A DNA stretch of 64,000 nucleotides from Desulfurococcales archaeon (GCA_027022365.1 JALVYU010000007.1:1-64000); one strand, 5' to 3'. Shown: positions 30,523 through 40,316, numbered from the stretch's first letter. Numbers and translations: made by a program. The notes: a model not told the origin generated them from the sequence alone.

Positions 30523-31916
30523 GTAAGTTGATCATAGTAACTGATAATGTGATTAAACGTTTCGGCGTTTTTCCAGGTGTAAAAATAGCTGTTGTAAAAA
30601 GACTCATGCATTTACCTAGTTCTATCAAACAGATATTTGTTGATGATGTTGGAATTGCTAGTTTGCCTAGAAGAATAGGTACTTCACGCTATGAGAGCCT
30701 GGAGTACTCTGTTGTTTTAGCTAAGAAATATATTAAGGGATTATTATATGAAGCAATAAATGTTATCATAATCGATGCAAGTTCAGGTTTTGACCTAGGC
30801 GTTTGCCTCGCAATACTCGAAGACATAAATAGGAACATTAACTCGTTAATGGGCAAGAAACTAAGAATAGTAGTCATAACACCCCCGCTTAATTCGAAAG
30901 AATACGTGTTGGCCAGATTTTACTCGTTTTTAAAGATAATGTTTATCTACGATATATTTCTCAATTCGTTGAACAATAATGTATTCACGTACACGTTCAT
31001 AGATGCCGATAACCCGGCACAACTGTTTAGGCTAATATCGCGATATTATAATTCACAGGAACAGCCCGGATCAGCAGTACTATATGAGCTCAAGAGATAC
31101 TACCTACCTATAAAGGACATGCTCGTCTTAATGAATGCTATAAATCATAGAGTAAAACTTGAAACAGTACTTTTATCTTCAAAGATGATCCTCGCTGTAT
31201 TAAATACTCTTCTAGACAAGGCACAGCCAGAGTTATGGGATTACGTCAAAAATAGAAAGTGGGCTATCAGGGACGTTATCTACAAGATCAGAAGGGGTTA
31301 TGACGAGATAATATCGGCTGATGATGCGATCGTTAGAACCATATCTGAAAATATGAAGCGGATAAAATTCACTGAGCTACTTGTTAATCCACGTAGAATA
31401 ATTGAGCTACTCATGCAGGGTATTCCGCAGAAAAAACTCTATGAACACTTGATTAGTGAGGCTGACTTCAAGAAGATCATTAGTGACGAGTCATTATTGC
31501 CTATAACCGAAACTATCACTCCTGGAAATGAGGATTGTAATGAATTAATACTAACAAATCATCAGTTAGCGGCTTATCTTAGAAAATATGGGGAGTTCGC
31601 CCGAATCGTGGAAAACGATGTGCTTGGCGATGAGATAATTAGGTTAAGAACTAGGCAAGCAGCTATATGTGAAGCATGTAGGGAGCCGTTCTACTCGAGG
31701 ATCAATAAGAAAATAGTTAATGCATATAATAGGTTATCAGAAATGTTTCACGACGCACTTTTCCCTTCGGAGATACGGATAGGTTCTACCGTTATCAATA
31801 GCTCGGTTCTCGCTAAATGCGAGTTAATCAACTATAATGCGTGGAGTGCTCTAGGAGAAAAACGGTACAGATATTGCCCCATCCTATATGATAAGCTAAA
31901 AGAAGCTGGAATATAA
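30516..31916 (+). CDS. Uncharacterised protein with a tubulin/FtsZ-like arrangement
   Basis: 466 aa, no recognised family. The segment at about residues 45-170 has elements in the FtsZ/tubulin order: a strand ending in Asp, a helix, the strand VIIIDASSGFDLGVC where FtsZ has its glycine-rich phosphate loop, a helix, the strand LRIVVITPP (FtsZ: VAVVTKPF), a helix, and a strand FTYTFIDADNP (FtsZ: IVIPND). The GGGTGTG phosphate loop is not kept, and the N-terminal glycine motif is missing, so GTP binding is doubtful. The C-terminal half is helical with one CEAC motif. Start GTG 30516 or TTG 30528. Coupled with the membrane protein before it. Confidence 0.7.
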   Translation: MVGKLIIVTDNVIKRFGVFPGVKIAVVKRLMHLPSSIKQIFVDDVGIASLPRRIGTSRYESLEYSVVLAKKYIKGLLYEAINVIIIDASSGFDLGVCLAILEDINRNINSLMGKKLRIVVITPPLNSKEYVLARFYSFLKIMFIYDIFLNSLNNNVFTYTFIDADNPAQLFRLISRYYNSQEQPGSAVLYELKRYYLPIKDMLVLMNAINHRVKLETVLLSSKMILAVLNTLLDKAQPELWDYVKNRKWAIRDVIYKIRRGYDEIISADDAIVRTISENMKRIKFTELLVNPRRIIELLMQGIPQKKLYEHLISEADFKKIISDESLLPITETITPGNEDCNELILTNHQLAAYLRKYGEFARIVENDVLGDEIIRLRTRQAAICEACREPFYSRINKKIVNAYNRLSEMFHDALFPSEIRIGSTVINSSVLAKCELINYNAWSALGEKRYRYCPILYDKLKEAGI

Positions 31917-31999
31917 TGTATTTCTTGTGAGATGCGTCTAGAATTTATTGATAGCATGTTTTTCCGCATAATAACAAGCTCGGATGAGGTGATATGTTT

Positions 32000-32887
32000 A
32001 TGCCGAGACTACGGTTTGGGCCTGCAGGAAAACCGATCTCTTTTAAAAATATTGATCTTATCAGGATACCTGAAAAACTACGTGAGATGGGCCTAGATGC
32101 GATGGAGTATGAAGCAGTGAGGGGGGTCAAAATAAATGAGGAAAAAGCCAAGCTATTCGGTGAGGAGGCGAGGAGAAACGATATTCTCCTTAGTTTGCAT
32201 GCACCATACTTTATTAATCTGGCGAGCGCCAAGGAGAAAATAATTGAAAACAGTATCAGAAGGCTTAATGCATCTATACAAGCTGCTCACTGGATGGGAG
32301 CCTATGTTGTAGTGTTTCATCCTGGATATTATAAGGACGCATCATCGCATGACGAGGCATTGAAACGAGTCATACAGAACCTCGAACCGGTGGTAGAGTT
32401 TAGAAAAAGTATTGGAGCGAAAAATGTATGGCTAGGGCCTGAAACAACTGGTAAGATAACGCAGGTTGGAAGCCTAGATGAAGTGATCGAGATCTGTAGG
32501 AACGTTGAAGGAACGAGGCCTGTGATTGATTGGGCGCATCTGCATGCAAGAAGTATGGGCGAACACATAACAAGCATCGACCATGTAATCAACGTGATTG
32601 AGAAGATCGAGAAAGAACTGGGTACGTGGGCCGTCAAACCCCTCCATATGCACTTCTCTAGAATAGAATATGGAAAAGGAGGGGAACGCGTACACCATAT
32701 ACTAGACGATACAGATTTCGGCCCCGAGTTCGAACACGTGTGTAGAGGGGTAGTCGAGACAGGCGTGGACGGTGTCTTTATCAGTGAGAGCCCCATATTA
32801 GAAAAAGACGCGCTAGTGATGAAGAAGATCTGTATGGAAGTATGTGGTGTAAAGTGTTTTGCTAACGAGGCTAAGGAGAAAGGTTAA
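32000..32887 (+). CDS. nfo: Endonuclease IV family protein
   Basis: About 295 aa TIM-barrel AP endonuclease. The metal ligands appear in order: His in LSLHAPYF, His in VVFHPGYY, Glu in WLGPETTGK, Asp and His in VIDWAHLHAR, His in HMHFS, the DDTDFGPEF string and Glu in FISESP. It should incise DNA at abasic sites and act in base excision repair. ATG 32000 is chosen because GAGGTGAT ends right before ATG 31994, which leaves proper spacing only for 32000. Confidence 0.85.
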   Translation: MPRLRFGPAGKPISFKNIDLIRIPEKLREMGLDAMEYEAVRGVKINEEKAKLFGEEARRNDILLSLHAPYFINLASAKEKIIENSIRRLNASIQAAHWMGAYVVVFHPGYYKDASSHDEALKRVIQNLEPVVEFRKSIGAKNVWLGPETTGKITQVGSLDEVIEICRNVEGTRPVIDWAHLHARSMGEHITSIDHVINVIEKIEKELGTWAVKPLHMHFSRIEYGKGGERVHHILDDTDFGPEFEHVCRGVVETGVDGVFISESPILEKDALVMKKICMEVCGVKCFANEAKEKG

Positions 32888-33452
32888 GAAACTATTTGAG
32901 ACTATAGCGGGGTTTCTCGCAGCTATAGGTATAGGCCCAAATACAATAACCATTTGTTCCCTTATCGTTTCTTCAACCGCTTTTCTCGCCATGTATTATT
33001 GGCATTCTATACCATTGTTCTTGGCAATGATACTTTTATCGGGCCTACTGGATGCACTTGATGGAGCCTTGGCAAGACTTACAGGCAAGACGACGCGTTT
33101 TGGCGCATTCTTAGATTCAACTATAGATAGGTTATCTGATACATTCTATATATTATCATACCTATCCCTCGGGGTAAACCCTCTACTTATAGGATTTCTC
33201 CTGTCTTTCTCGCTTCTTATCAGCTATACGCGGAGCAGAGCGGAGTCCCTCGGTATAAAAATGGAGGGAATAGGAATTATTGAGAGAGCTGAGAGGGTGT
33301 TATGGTTAGCGGGTACGGCGCTTCTTTATTATATAGGAAGAAGTGCCGTAACTATTTCTCTGGCCGTACTCTTACTGTTGTCTATCACAACTTTTATTCA
33401 AAGGATAAAACATGTTTACGACTCATTATCTCATAGCGCCGACAAATCATAG
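32859..33452 (+). CDS. CDP-alcohol phosphatidyltransferase, probable archaetidylinositol phosphate synthase
   Basis: 197 aa, about six membrane helices. The CDP-alcohol signature is complete: DALDGALARLTGKTTRFGAFLDSTID (D-G-x2-A-R-x8-G-x3-D-x3-D, residues about 64-89). This enzyme joins CDP-archaeol to a polar head-group donor; the crenarchaeal small form is usually the inositol phosphate version. TTG 32859 overlaps nfo by 29 nt, so co-translation is likely. Its end overlaps the convergent herA by 22 nt. Confidence 0.85.
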   Translation: MLTRLRRKVKKLFETIAGFLAAIGIGPNTITICSLIVSSTAFLAMYYWHSIPLFLAMILLSGLLDALDGALARLTGKTTRFGAFLDSTIDRLSDTFYILSYLSLGVNPLLIGFLLSFSLLISYTRSRAESLGIKMEGIGIIERAERVLWLAGTALLYYIGRSAVTISLAVLLLLSITTFIQRIKHVYDSLSHSADKS

Positions 33453-35470
33453 TGGCCTGCAATCGGTAATGGTGTTCTGAACGTCACATATCCCATTCTA
33501 AGTGCATGGGTTTTGAGAAGCCCAACTCTATCGCTTGCCCTAAGAATAAGATCACGATACTCTCCTGGTATGTCTAGGCTGGGTAGCTGACTCTTATCCG
33601 TTCTCAATATGATCTTAGTATTGGACAGCTGTAGAATTATGTCGTGGACATCCTTTGGTGAATGTGTTGAGAATATGATGCCGAGCCTTCTGGCTCTTCC
33701 AAGCCTTGCAATCCTGTCGATCATTCCTGACACATGCTCTATGTATTCTTCCTTACCGCCTCCTCTCGATGGGAAAAACCTGTGTGCCTCATCCATGATT
33801 ATAATGACTGGCTGGGTAGCGATCCTTTTCCTAGACATTGTCAACTTCCATTCAAACACCTTGTTAAGTATTCTGAACGCAGCAATACTTATGATCTTGT
33901 CAGGATCAGAAGGGCTGTTCTCCTGGAGGTATTCTAGATCAACAACTATCGGGTATCCCTTCATCAGACCATGGTGTTTCTCAAGTATTAATCCTATTGA
34001 TGGTTCATGGAGGTACTTTTCCTCGCCAATACCTCCCGGAACACAGATATCGAACAAGCCAGTATCTATTAGAGAACCTATCTGTCTAAGCATGTTTTCA
34101 ATTGTAGACTTATGTATTGCGAGCTCCTTGATAAGCTCGATAACATATTCCTTGTTAGGATTCAGCACGGGGCCTTTGTGCGACGCGCCTGGTTTTTCGC
34201 GTAACCTGTATCTAGCCTCTTGTAATGCCTCGTATAACTCGCTGAGAGATTCAAGTTCAGCATTTTTGGATTTAAGATAATTGAGTAGCCTGAGCAGCCC
34301 ATCTTTAGCCTGCCTAGTGAAGTAAGGGTTAAGTGAGATGAAATCTCTGGGCGACATGTCCTTGAATCTGAATCCGTAGGGCACTATGAATAGCTCTATA
34401 TATTCTTTCTCATCTCCATAACTAACACCTATATTCATTTTCACTATACGTAGGGGTGTTCTTCCCGGTTCTTCGATAATTTCTATCTCCTCTACCCAGC
34501 TATTCCACCCCATTCTCTCAGCTATGGGCTCGTAGGTGGATTCATAGTATTCCTCCGCGATCATCTTGAGGAGCCTGGGCCAAGACACTTGCTCTTCATT
34601 AACTAGTCTCTCGACGAGATGACTTGTGATCGGTAGTATTATGACAAGGCCTCTAGGTCTACTGATGTTTTCAAGCGTCCTCTTAAGCATTCTTTCTTCG
34701 AGTTCCTTATCAATGCCCTCATAAAACTCCCATGTAGGTTTAAGGGGCAATGTGACGTAGTCGCGGTTAGGATCCATTATCAATAAACTTGTGCTCTGAT
34801 CGTTGAAATTATAATGGCTCGTGAACGCTGAGATCATGTTCTTGAGTAGAGTAGTTTTCCCCGAGCCAGTGGTTCCCAGTATGAGTGTGTGTTGATAGAA
34901 TGTTTTTAGAGGAACATATACTTGAACCGAAGCGCTGAATATCGGTCTATCTCCGGTTGTCACATATCCTATGAACACGCCTTTCGTTGGAAGACCTAGG
35001 ATCTTTTGGACTACGGCGGGGTCTCTCGGCATGATTACAGGTGATTGAGGCTCAATAACAGTATTCGATGCCTCGACAACCCCTGTCTCGACATTATATG
35101 TTAGGAGAGGTTTGCCGTAGATCCTAGTCTTGGTCAATAAGCCTGCGGGCTCTCTTTCCGGCATAGAGATGGTGAGATCGGGAAGATTAAGTTCTGCAAT
35201 GACATCTCTTCGCTCCACCTTAACTATCCTTATACTGGTAATAGCCAGAGTTTTGATATCGACAATTGCTAGAAAGTTGCCAGCACTAGCTATCTCTTGG
35301 AATTTCTTAAAATATACGTGTGGCTCAACATCGAAGACCACTAAGCCGCCTTCCTCTGATATGCTTGAAGGACTTGTGCGTGAAACCCAGCCTATGATCT
35401 CACCGTACTTCTCGGCGATAGATATGGCTTGTTGCATCCTCTGCCTTATGGATAGCAGCATGTCATCCAA
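33431..35470 (-). CDS. herA: HerA-type hexameric DNA translocase ATPase
   Basis: 679 aa. N-terminal HAS-barrel-like domain, then the FtsK/HerA ATPase core: Walker A GTTGSGKTTLLKN (about residues 200-212), Walker B PVIIIMDEAHRFFP (about 555-568), and the arginine-finger region GRARRLGIIFSTH followed by SPKDV. It is longer than the usual HerA of about 500 aa, owing to an insertion between Walker A and B (about 250-460). Partner of NurA, whose gene overlaps its start by 8 nt. HerA-NurA resects DNA ends; here there are no adjacent mre11 and rad50 genes. Confidence 0.88.
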   Translation of the reverse strand: MDDMLLSIRQRMQQAISIAEKYGEIIGWVSRTSPSSISEEGGLVVFDVEPHVYFKKFQEIASAGNFLAIVDIKTLAITSIRIVKVERRDVIAELNLPDLTISMPEREPAGLLTKTRIYGKPLLTYNVETGVVEASNTVIEPQSPVIMPRDPAVVQKILGLPTKGVFIGYVTTGDRPIFSASVQVYVPLKTFYQHTLILGTTGSGKTTLLKNMISAFTSHYNFNDQSTSLLIMDPNRDYVTLPLKPTWEFYEGIDKELEERMLKRTLENISRPRGLVIILPITSHLVERLVNEEQVSWPRLLKMIAEEYYESTYEPIAERMGWNSWVEEIEIIEEPGRTPLRIVKMNIGVSYGDEKEYIELFIVPYGFRFKDMSPRDFISLNPYFTRQAKDGLLRLLNYLKSKNAELESLSELYEALQEARYRLREKPGASHKGPVLNPNKEYVIELIKELAIHKSTIENMLRQIGSLIDTGLFDICVPGGIGEEKYLHEPSIGLILEKHHGLMKGYPIVVDLEYLQENSPSDPDKIISIAAFRILNKVFEWKLTMSRKRIATQPVIIIMDEAHRFFPSRGGGKEEYIEHVSGMIDRIARLGRARRLGIIFSTHSPKDVHDIILQLSNTKIILRTDKSQLPSLDIPGEYRDLILRASDRVGLLKTHALRMGYVTFRTPLPIAGHYDLSAL

Positions 35471-36728
35471 TGAAGTATCCCTCTATCGAGCGCATCGAGT
35501 CATAGGTCAGGGGGACACCGTTATCTTCTAGTAGTCTTATAAAGTAGTTTGTAATCCCCCTAGATACATCTTTGGCTAGTTTATCGGCGATAAGGATTGA
35601 TAGAGGTATAACGGTTCCTGACAATAGTGAATCTATTAATGGCGGGGTACATGGATGGTCGTATGTTTTAAGAATAAATGAGAGATCATGCTCGAGAAAC
35701 TCTACTCTGTAGAAGCCGTAGGGCGCCACACCTGTATTAATAGCGTATCTATGTCTAGGGAGTCCAATATAGTATACGATCTTAGGGGGTATGTCTGCTA
35801 GTTCTTGCGGAGCCCCTATCTTGATGGGCCCTATTATGAACGGCTTAGCAGAGACGTTCTTAAATACTGAGCGAGTATACAGTATAAGGTAAGCCTGATC
35901 ATTTATTTTTGCTCCACCCGTCAGGCCCGCTGGATCAACACATGATAAAATATATGAGTTTTCAAGCCGTTTCACAATTCCATAAACGAGTGTATTTTTC
36001 TTCTTATGTCTAAGTATCTCGAGTCTTTCCTTGATCAGTGCTTTCCAGCTAGCAATATAATCGTCAACCCTCCCTCTGCTTGGTGGTTTCAGTGAAGAAT
36101 ACATACTTGCCAGTTTAGGCACTATGTAGATAGGCCCGTCGAGGAAAACAACGCTGCCGGATCCGCTACTTGTATTCATCAGAATCATAGAAAGTACATG
36201 GTTCTCAATGACTAGTCTAAGTTCATCTAGAGCAACATATCGATTATATGTTTCGTCGTATGGCGTTCCTGCAGGATTATGAGTCATTACGCATGGGTTC
36301 TTAAGGATTATATCATCGGGGCCGGAAAAGGGGATTATAACCATCCATTTACAATCCTGGCACAGCACGGGATCTTTTCCTATTATCCCCATAATTGACG
36401 GGCACTCGACTTTATCTCCATACCTATAGTTTACACCGACACCAAACCCCATTCCCATGAAAAAGAACGGAGATGTTATAGTTCGTGTACTACTGTCCAC
36501 ACCATAAATAGGTATGAAAGTATTATGTTTGCGGAGATCATCTACATCGATTATTTCAATTATATTGTCATCCAAAACCTGTATCTTATTATCATCAACG
36601 TACTCGATCCTCGCCTCAAATAGAGGTTGGGCTGTTTCTGATTCATCAACAAAGCGTGTCATTCGATTATTTCTTTTTACTAGACCTATTAGATCCTTTG
36701 CTATCCCGCTAAATATTCCGGTATCCAT
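35463..36728 (-). CDS. nurA: NurA-domain nuclease
   Basis: About 421 aa. NurA-type catalytic signatures: the first Asp in YGVDSSTR, the second in VVFLDGPIY, and the late FYRVEF with YGIVKRLE before it. NurA dimers load on the HerA hexamer and degrade DNA ends. The start is set at ATG 36728 because a minus-strand TATA box (aatatataggg, about 36762-36772) is too close to GTG 36746 for a normal leader. The zinc-like Cys pair CQDCKW is notable. Confidence 0.83.
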   Translation of the reverse strand: MDTGIFSGIAKDLIGLVKRNNRMTRFVDESETAQPLFEARIEYVDDNKIQVLDDNIIEIIDVDDLRKHNTFIPIYGVDSSTRTITSPFFFMGMGFGVGVNYRYGDKVECPSIMGIIGKDPVLCQDCKWMVIIPFSGPDDIILKNPCVMTHNPAGTPYDETYNRYVALDELRLVIENHVLSMILMNTSSGSGSVVFLDGPIYIVPKLASMYSSLKPPSRGRVDDYIASWKALIKERLEILRHKKKNTLVYGIVKRLENSYILSCVDPAGLTGGAKINDQAYLILYTRSVFKNVSAKPFIIGPIKIGAPQELADIPPKIVYYIGLPRHRYAINTGVAPYGFYRVEFLEHDLSFILKTYDHPCTPPLIDSLLSGTVIPLSILIADKLAKDVSRGITNYFIRLLEDNGVPLTYDSMRSIEGYFIG

Positions 36729-36800
36729 GGGTATCCCTAAAATCACTCAAATCAAGGTATCCCTATATATTCTGGCAGTGTTAATCATTTCTCGGATACG

Positions 36801-37526
36801 GTGTATTTGAGGATGCAGATAATCAGTACTATTAGGTTAGCAGGTGCAATATTCATAGTGGCATCATTAATGGCTGCATTCTATCTAGGCTCAATACTAG
36901 TCAACGACTACATGCCGATAATATCTGGTATTGTCAATCTTAAAGTGAGCTATAGAATACTTTCAGCATCCCTCTATAATCAAAATAGCTCAAATTTATA
37001 CTTCGAAATGATAGTGTCTCTTAACCCAAGTCTCAAACTGAATAATACAAGACTCATGATCGGGGGTTATGTATTCAATTGTTGGATGAATAACACCAAC
37101 AGCTATTTATGCTATGTAAATATATCATCAGAAGAAGTCTCGGGATCAACGAGGATCATATTTAGCGGAAGGCATATAGGGATTATTTCTTATAGTATTG
37201 AGAAAAACCTTACATGCATAAATAATATCCTTGATGAGGTGACACCAAGTATTTCGAACATATACTGTATATCGACCAATAATCATACGAAATATCTTTT
37301 AATCGAGATAAGTTCAAAATACTATTACACCGGAAGTTTTAAGATAAAATTCATATATACAAACTTGACACTAACTAAAGAGTTCAACATGACGATCCAG
37401 CCCAATACAACGTCTTTTCTCAAAATAAAGAGTGTTTGTACCGGTGAACTAATCAAGATCATACTCTATTATCCATTCAACTACACTAAGACATATGCGG
37501 TGGTGAAAAATGAGGAAAGCATCTAG
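36801..37526 (+). CDS. Predicted exported or membrane-anchored glycoprotein
   Basis: 241 aa. One N-terminal membrane helix (residues about 8-35), then a beta-rich extracellular part that contains about ten N-x-S/T sequons (for example NSS, NNT, NIS, NHT, NLT, NMT, NTT, NYT). This density suggests a glycosylated surface protein. Low-complexity signs are absent. GTG 36801 or ATG 36813. It overlaps the next gene by 17 nt. Not recognised. Confidence 0.65.
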   Translation: MYLRMQIISTIRLAGAIFIVASLMAAFYLGSILVNDYMPIISGIVNLKVSYRILSASLYNQNSSNLYFEMIVSLNPSLKLNNTRLMIGGYVFNCWMNNTNSYLCYVNISSEEVSGSTRIIFSGRHIGIISYSIEKNLTCINNILDEVTPSISNIYCISTNNHTKYLLIEISSKYYYTGSFKIKFIYTNLTLTKEFNMTIQPNTTSFLKIKSVCTGELIKIILYYPFNYTKTYAVVKNEESI

Positions 37527-37983
37527 AAATTCCTTTCTATTCTTGTTATTATCGCTGATTATTGTTGCATTATTACCGTTAATATCACTGGATTTTCCAT
37601 TGATAACGGGGCTTGTAAACTTACCTGCTCTATTATTCCAAGTAATCATATCCACGTTTATGATCGTTTCCTCCCTTATTATGTCATCAATTCTAATTTA
37701 TAGTGTAAGGAGTGTATTTGTTGAAATAATTCTAGCAGTAATCACAATGGTACTTGGTATTGTACGTGTTCTTATTGACCCTTTTGCCGAATACTCTATC
37801 GTAATAGACGGTCTTCATGTATACATCAATAATGATGTCTTGGTCGACGTGCTCCTATTAGTGATCATACTTTTTTATACTGGCTATATCTTATTAGACG
37901 TAACTAGAATTATTGAGAAGAGAAGTCTCGAGACCATATATAGGAGACGCAAGAAGATTGAACACTATATGAGAGAAAACTAG
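37510..37983 (+). CDS. Small membrane protein
   Basis: 157 aa with four membrane helices (about residues 8-28, 38-62, 68-90 and 110-132) and a basic C-terminal tail (RRRKKIEHYM) that should face the cytoplasm. Translationally coupled to the upstream glycoprotein gene, with the DHH gene 12 nt downstream. No family recognised. Confidence 0.65.
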   Translation: MRKASRNSFLFLLLSLIIVALLPLISLDFPLITGLVNLPALLFQVIISTFMIVSSLIMSSILIYSVRSVFVEIILAVITMVLGIVRVLIDPFAEYSIVIDGLHVYINNDVLVDVLLLVIILFYTGYILLDVTRIIEKRSLETIYRRRKKIEHYMREN

Positions 37984-37995
37984 CGGTGAACAATT

Positions 37996-39012
37996 TTGAC
38001 CAGGTATCCTAGAGTATTTATAGGAGGAGATTGGGACGCCGACGGAGTAGTGGCGGCAGCGCTGCTTGTTTACTCGCAGGAGAAACTCGGTAAATACCCT
38101 ATTGAGTCCAAGGCGATCGTTGATAGGAGACCAGTCGATCCTGAGAGGCTAAAGTTTATATTAAATGATATGCGTGCAGACTATGATCTAATGATCCTGC
38201 TGGATATCCCTTACACAAAATATATTCCCAACATCTTAAAGCTAATGAAAAGCCATTTCGGCGTCAAAAAGATAATCTACATAGATCATCATCTGTCAAC
38301 GATCTCAAATATCAAGAACCTGGAGAGTGTAATAGACGAGGTCATAGTAGACCACAAGATGCCCACAGCCGCAATAGTAGAGAAAATTCTGAGAGAACAC
38401 GGCATCGAACCGCATGCTAGGCTGAGAAGCTTCGTAGAAGTCGTGAAATACATGGACAGCGGAAGAAGAGTGCCTCAGAAGTACATGAAGTTATTCGAAA
38501 TGGCTTCTCTCTTCAGCAAGGCCTTAACGGTTATGCGTGATGAGAAAGTATGGGTGAAGATCGTCAACTGGCTAGCGACACCAGCCGCCCTGCCTATGCC
38601 CTTGGATCAAAAAATACTTAGCAAGGTTAGAGAGGCAATTGCTAGGCGCGACCAGGAGATAAAGGATATGGCTATAGATCTTGCAATGTCTGCGGAGAAG
38701 ATCGGTGAGATCAGATTTATTGATGCTAGGAGCAAGTGGAAGCATCGCGGCGGCACCGCTCTAGCTTCGAAAATAGCCTCAATCGTTAAGAGCCCTGTAG
38801 CGCTTCTTGTGACTACACGTAAAAACTATAGCTTGCTGATCATAAAAGCGTCTGGTGGTAAGGCTTATAGAATAGCGAAGTATCTAGTGGCCGAGGGCCT
38901 GGGCCACGATATTGCCGGTCATCCTAACCTTGCAATTGTAAGAGTTCCGAAAGACCCTGATCTCAAGAAACTAAAAGAGATGCTGCTGACGGCTCAGTAC
39001 TATACTCCCTAG
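37996..39012 (+). CDS. DHH-family phosphoesterase
   Basis: 338 aa. DHH superfamily motifs: I GGDWDADG (Asp residues), II LLDIPYT, III IDHHLST, and a DHHA1-like C-terminus with GLGHDIAGHPNLAIVRVP. It is of the archaeal RecJ-like or small-nucleotide phosphodiesterase group; the exact substrate cannot be told. TTG 37996 is the start. It converges with a 4-nt overlap on the next gene. Confidence 0.83.
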   Translation: MTRYPRVFIGGDWDADGVVAAALLVYSQEKLGKYPIESKAIVDRRPVDPERLKFILNDMRADYDLMILLDIPYTKYIPNILKLMKSHFGVKKIIYIDHHLSTISNIKNLESVIDEVIVDHKMPTAAIVEKILREHGIEPHARLRSFVEVVKYMDSGRRVPQKYMKLFEMASLFSKALTVMRDEKVWVKIVNWLATPAALPMPLDQKILSKVREAIARRDQEIKDMAIDLAMSAEKIGEIRFIDARSKWKHRGGTALASKIASIVKSPVALLVTTRKNYSLLIIKASGGKAYRIAKYLVAEGLGHDIAGHPNLAIVRVPKDPDLKKLKEMLLTAQYYTP

Positions 39013-40316
39013 ACCCTATTTTCTAGGAACTCCCTATACTCTGCATATACTGGATCGTTTCTGATGCTTCGAAGCATTGGGGAGTTGTGTATTATCAGGT
39101 GCTCCCATCCACGAAGGCTCGGACAGATATAGCATCCTAGCCTGTAGAAGCCCTCCCCATATAGGGGGTTCAATGGTATGTTTCTATAGAGCATGTATAG
39201 CTGTAGTGTAAGTGTGGACCATTGTTTAAGTGGTGCGATCCGCGTATATTTCTCTGTAACAATAACCGGTGGGCGACGACTCCGCGCCTCAGACTCAACA
39301 TCTCTATCCCCGACAACAATCAAGCATCTAGACCCTCTGCAGAGATCGGCGTATTTTTTCTCGAGAGCGGATATTTTGAGCGCGGTGCACCATCTGTTAT
39401 TGGTCGTAGGGAATCCCTTCTCGCCGAGATGTTCTTTCAAACTGAGCTTTACTCTGTGGATATAAACCCCGAGTTTTTCCCCGAGGACTTCTATAAATTC
39501 TTTGTTCACAGGCATATCCACATCTATATCTACGAAGACACCCTCAACTCTACCCTTGTAGACCTTTTTCGCCAGGTACAATGCTGTTGCACTATCTTTA
39601 CCCCCACTAACAGGGACGATGACCCGCTCATAATCATTTGAGAACTTCTCTAGAAAGCTAACGACGATATTCTCTTCCTTTTCGAGGTACTCGATATTGT
39701 TCCGAACAAGATCATGTGGATCAATAGGAGACGGGTTTTCCCCGGAATACTTCGGGGATCCGATATTATCAGGTACTGATAGTATACCTTTAACCCCTGA
39801 AGCATCGATGATTAAGTGTTTTCCTCCGAGCATTCTAAGGGCGAGATAAGCTCCTTCACCCAAACCGATCTTTTTAGACACGCTCTTAGCTACATACAGT
39901 ATAAACAAATCCATATATGGCTCGGGATCAGGGATCAATAGTTTTGCCGTTCTACCTAGAACTATTTCTCCGTCCAAACAGCTAATTCTTAGCCTTTGAA
40001 GCGATCTGGCTTTCTCGAAAAACCATGCTAGATGCTCTATTCTAGTATTCCTCACTCTACTCCTATTAATGAGATATACGACATTGTTAAATCTATCGAC
40101 ATCCTTAACAAATTCATAGGTTTCTCGATCTCTTCTGCCCAGGAGAATGAAATTGTAGCATGTGTCCTTCAGAAGATCCTCTAATATGTGTTCTAATCGG
40201 CTAGTTCTGCCTCCTTTTAGCGTATTGATTGTTATCGGCCACTCCCTATAGAAGTGCTCAACCATAGACTCTACCGCGCCGGCATCGCTCCGCGACTTGA
40301 CTAATATCTGATACAT
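39009..40316 (-). CDS. PAPS-reductase-like ATP pyrophosphatase
   Basis: 435 aa. An N-terminal region of about 220 residues includes a PUA-like segment (DLFILYVAKSVSKKIGLGEG with AYLALRMLGGKHLIIDASGVKG). Then comes the PP-loop ATPase domain: PVSGGKDSATALYLA, RWCT, and a C-terminal GCYICPS. This layout is that of archaeal PAPS reductase-like proteins thought to modify RNA or to transfer sulfur. No sulfate-assimilation genes are near. Function is inference. Confidence 0.8.
   Translation of the reverse strand: MYQILVKSRSDAGAVESMVEHFYREWPITINTLKGGRTSRLEHILEDLLKDTCYNFILLGRRDRETYEFVKDVDRFNNVVYLINRSRVRNTRIEHLAWFFEKARSLQRLRISCLDGEIVLGRTAKLLIPDPEPYMDLFILYVAKSVSKKIGLGEGAYLALRMLGGKHLIIDASGVKGILSVPDNIGSPKYSGENPSPIDPHDLVRNNIEYLEKEENIVVSFLEKFSNDYERVIVPVSGGKDSATALYLAKKVYKGRVEGVFVDIDVDMPVNKEFIEVLGEKLGVYIHRVKLSLKEHLGEKGFPTTNNRWCTALKISALEKKYADLCRGSRCLIVVGDRDVESEARSRRPPVIVTEKYTRIAPLKQWSTLTLQLYMLYRNIPLNPLYGEGFYRLGCYICPSLRGWEHLIIHNSPMLRSIRNDPVYAEYREFLENRV

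Noticed and set aside
33609-34280. A 223-codon plus-strand frame opposite herA
   Set aside because: Lies wholly within the strongly supported HerA reading frame on the other strand.
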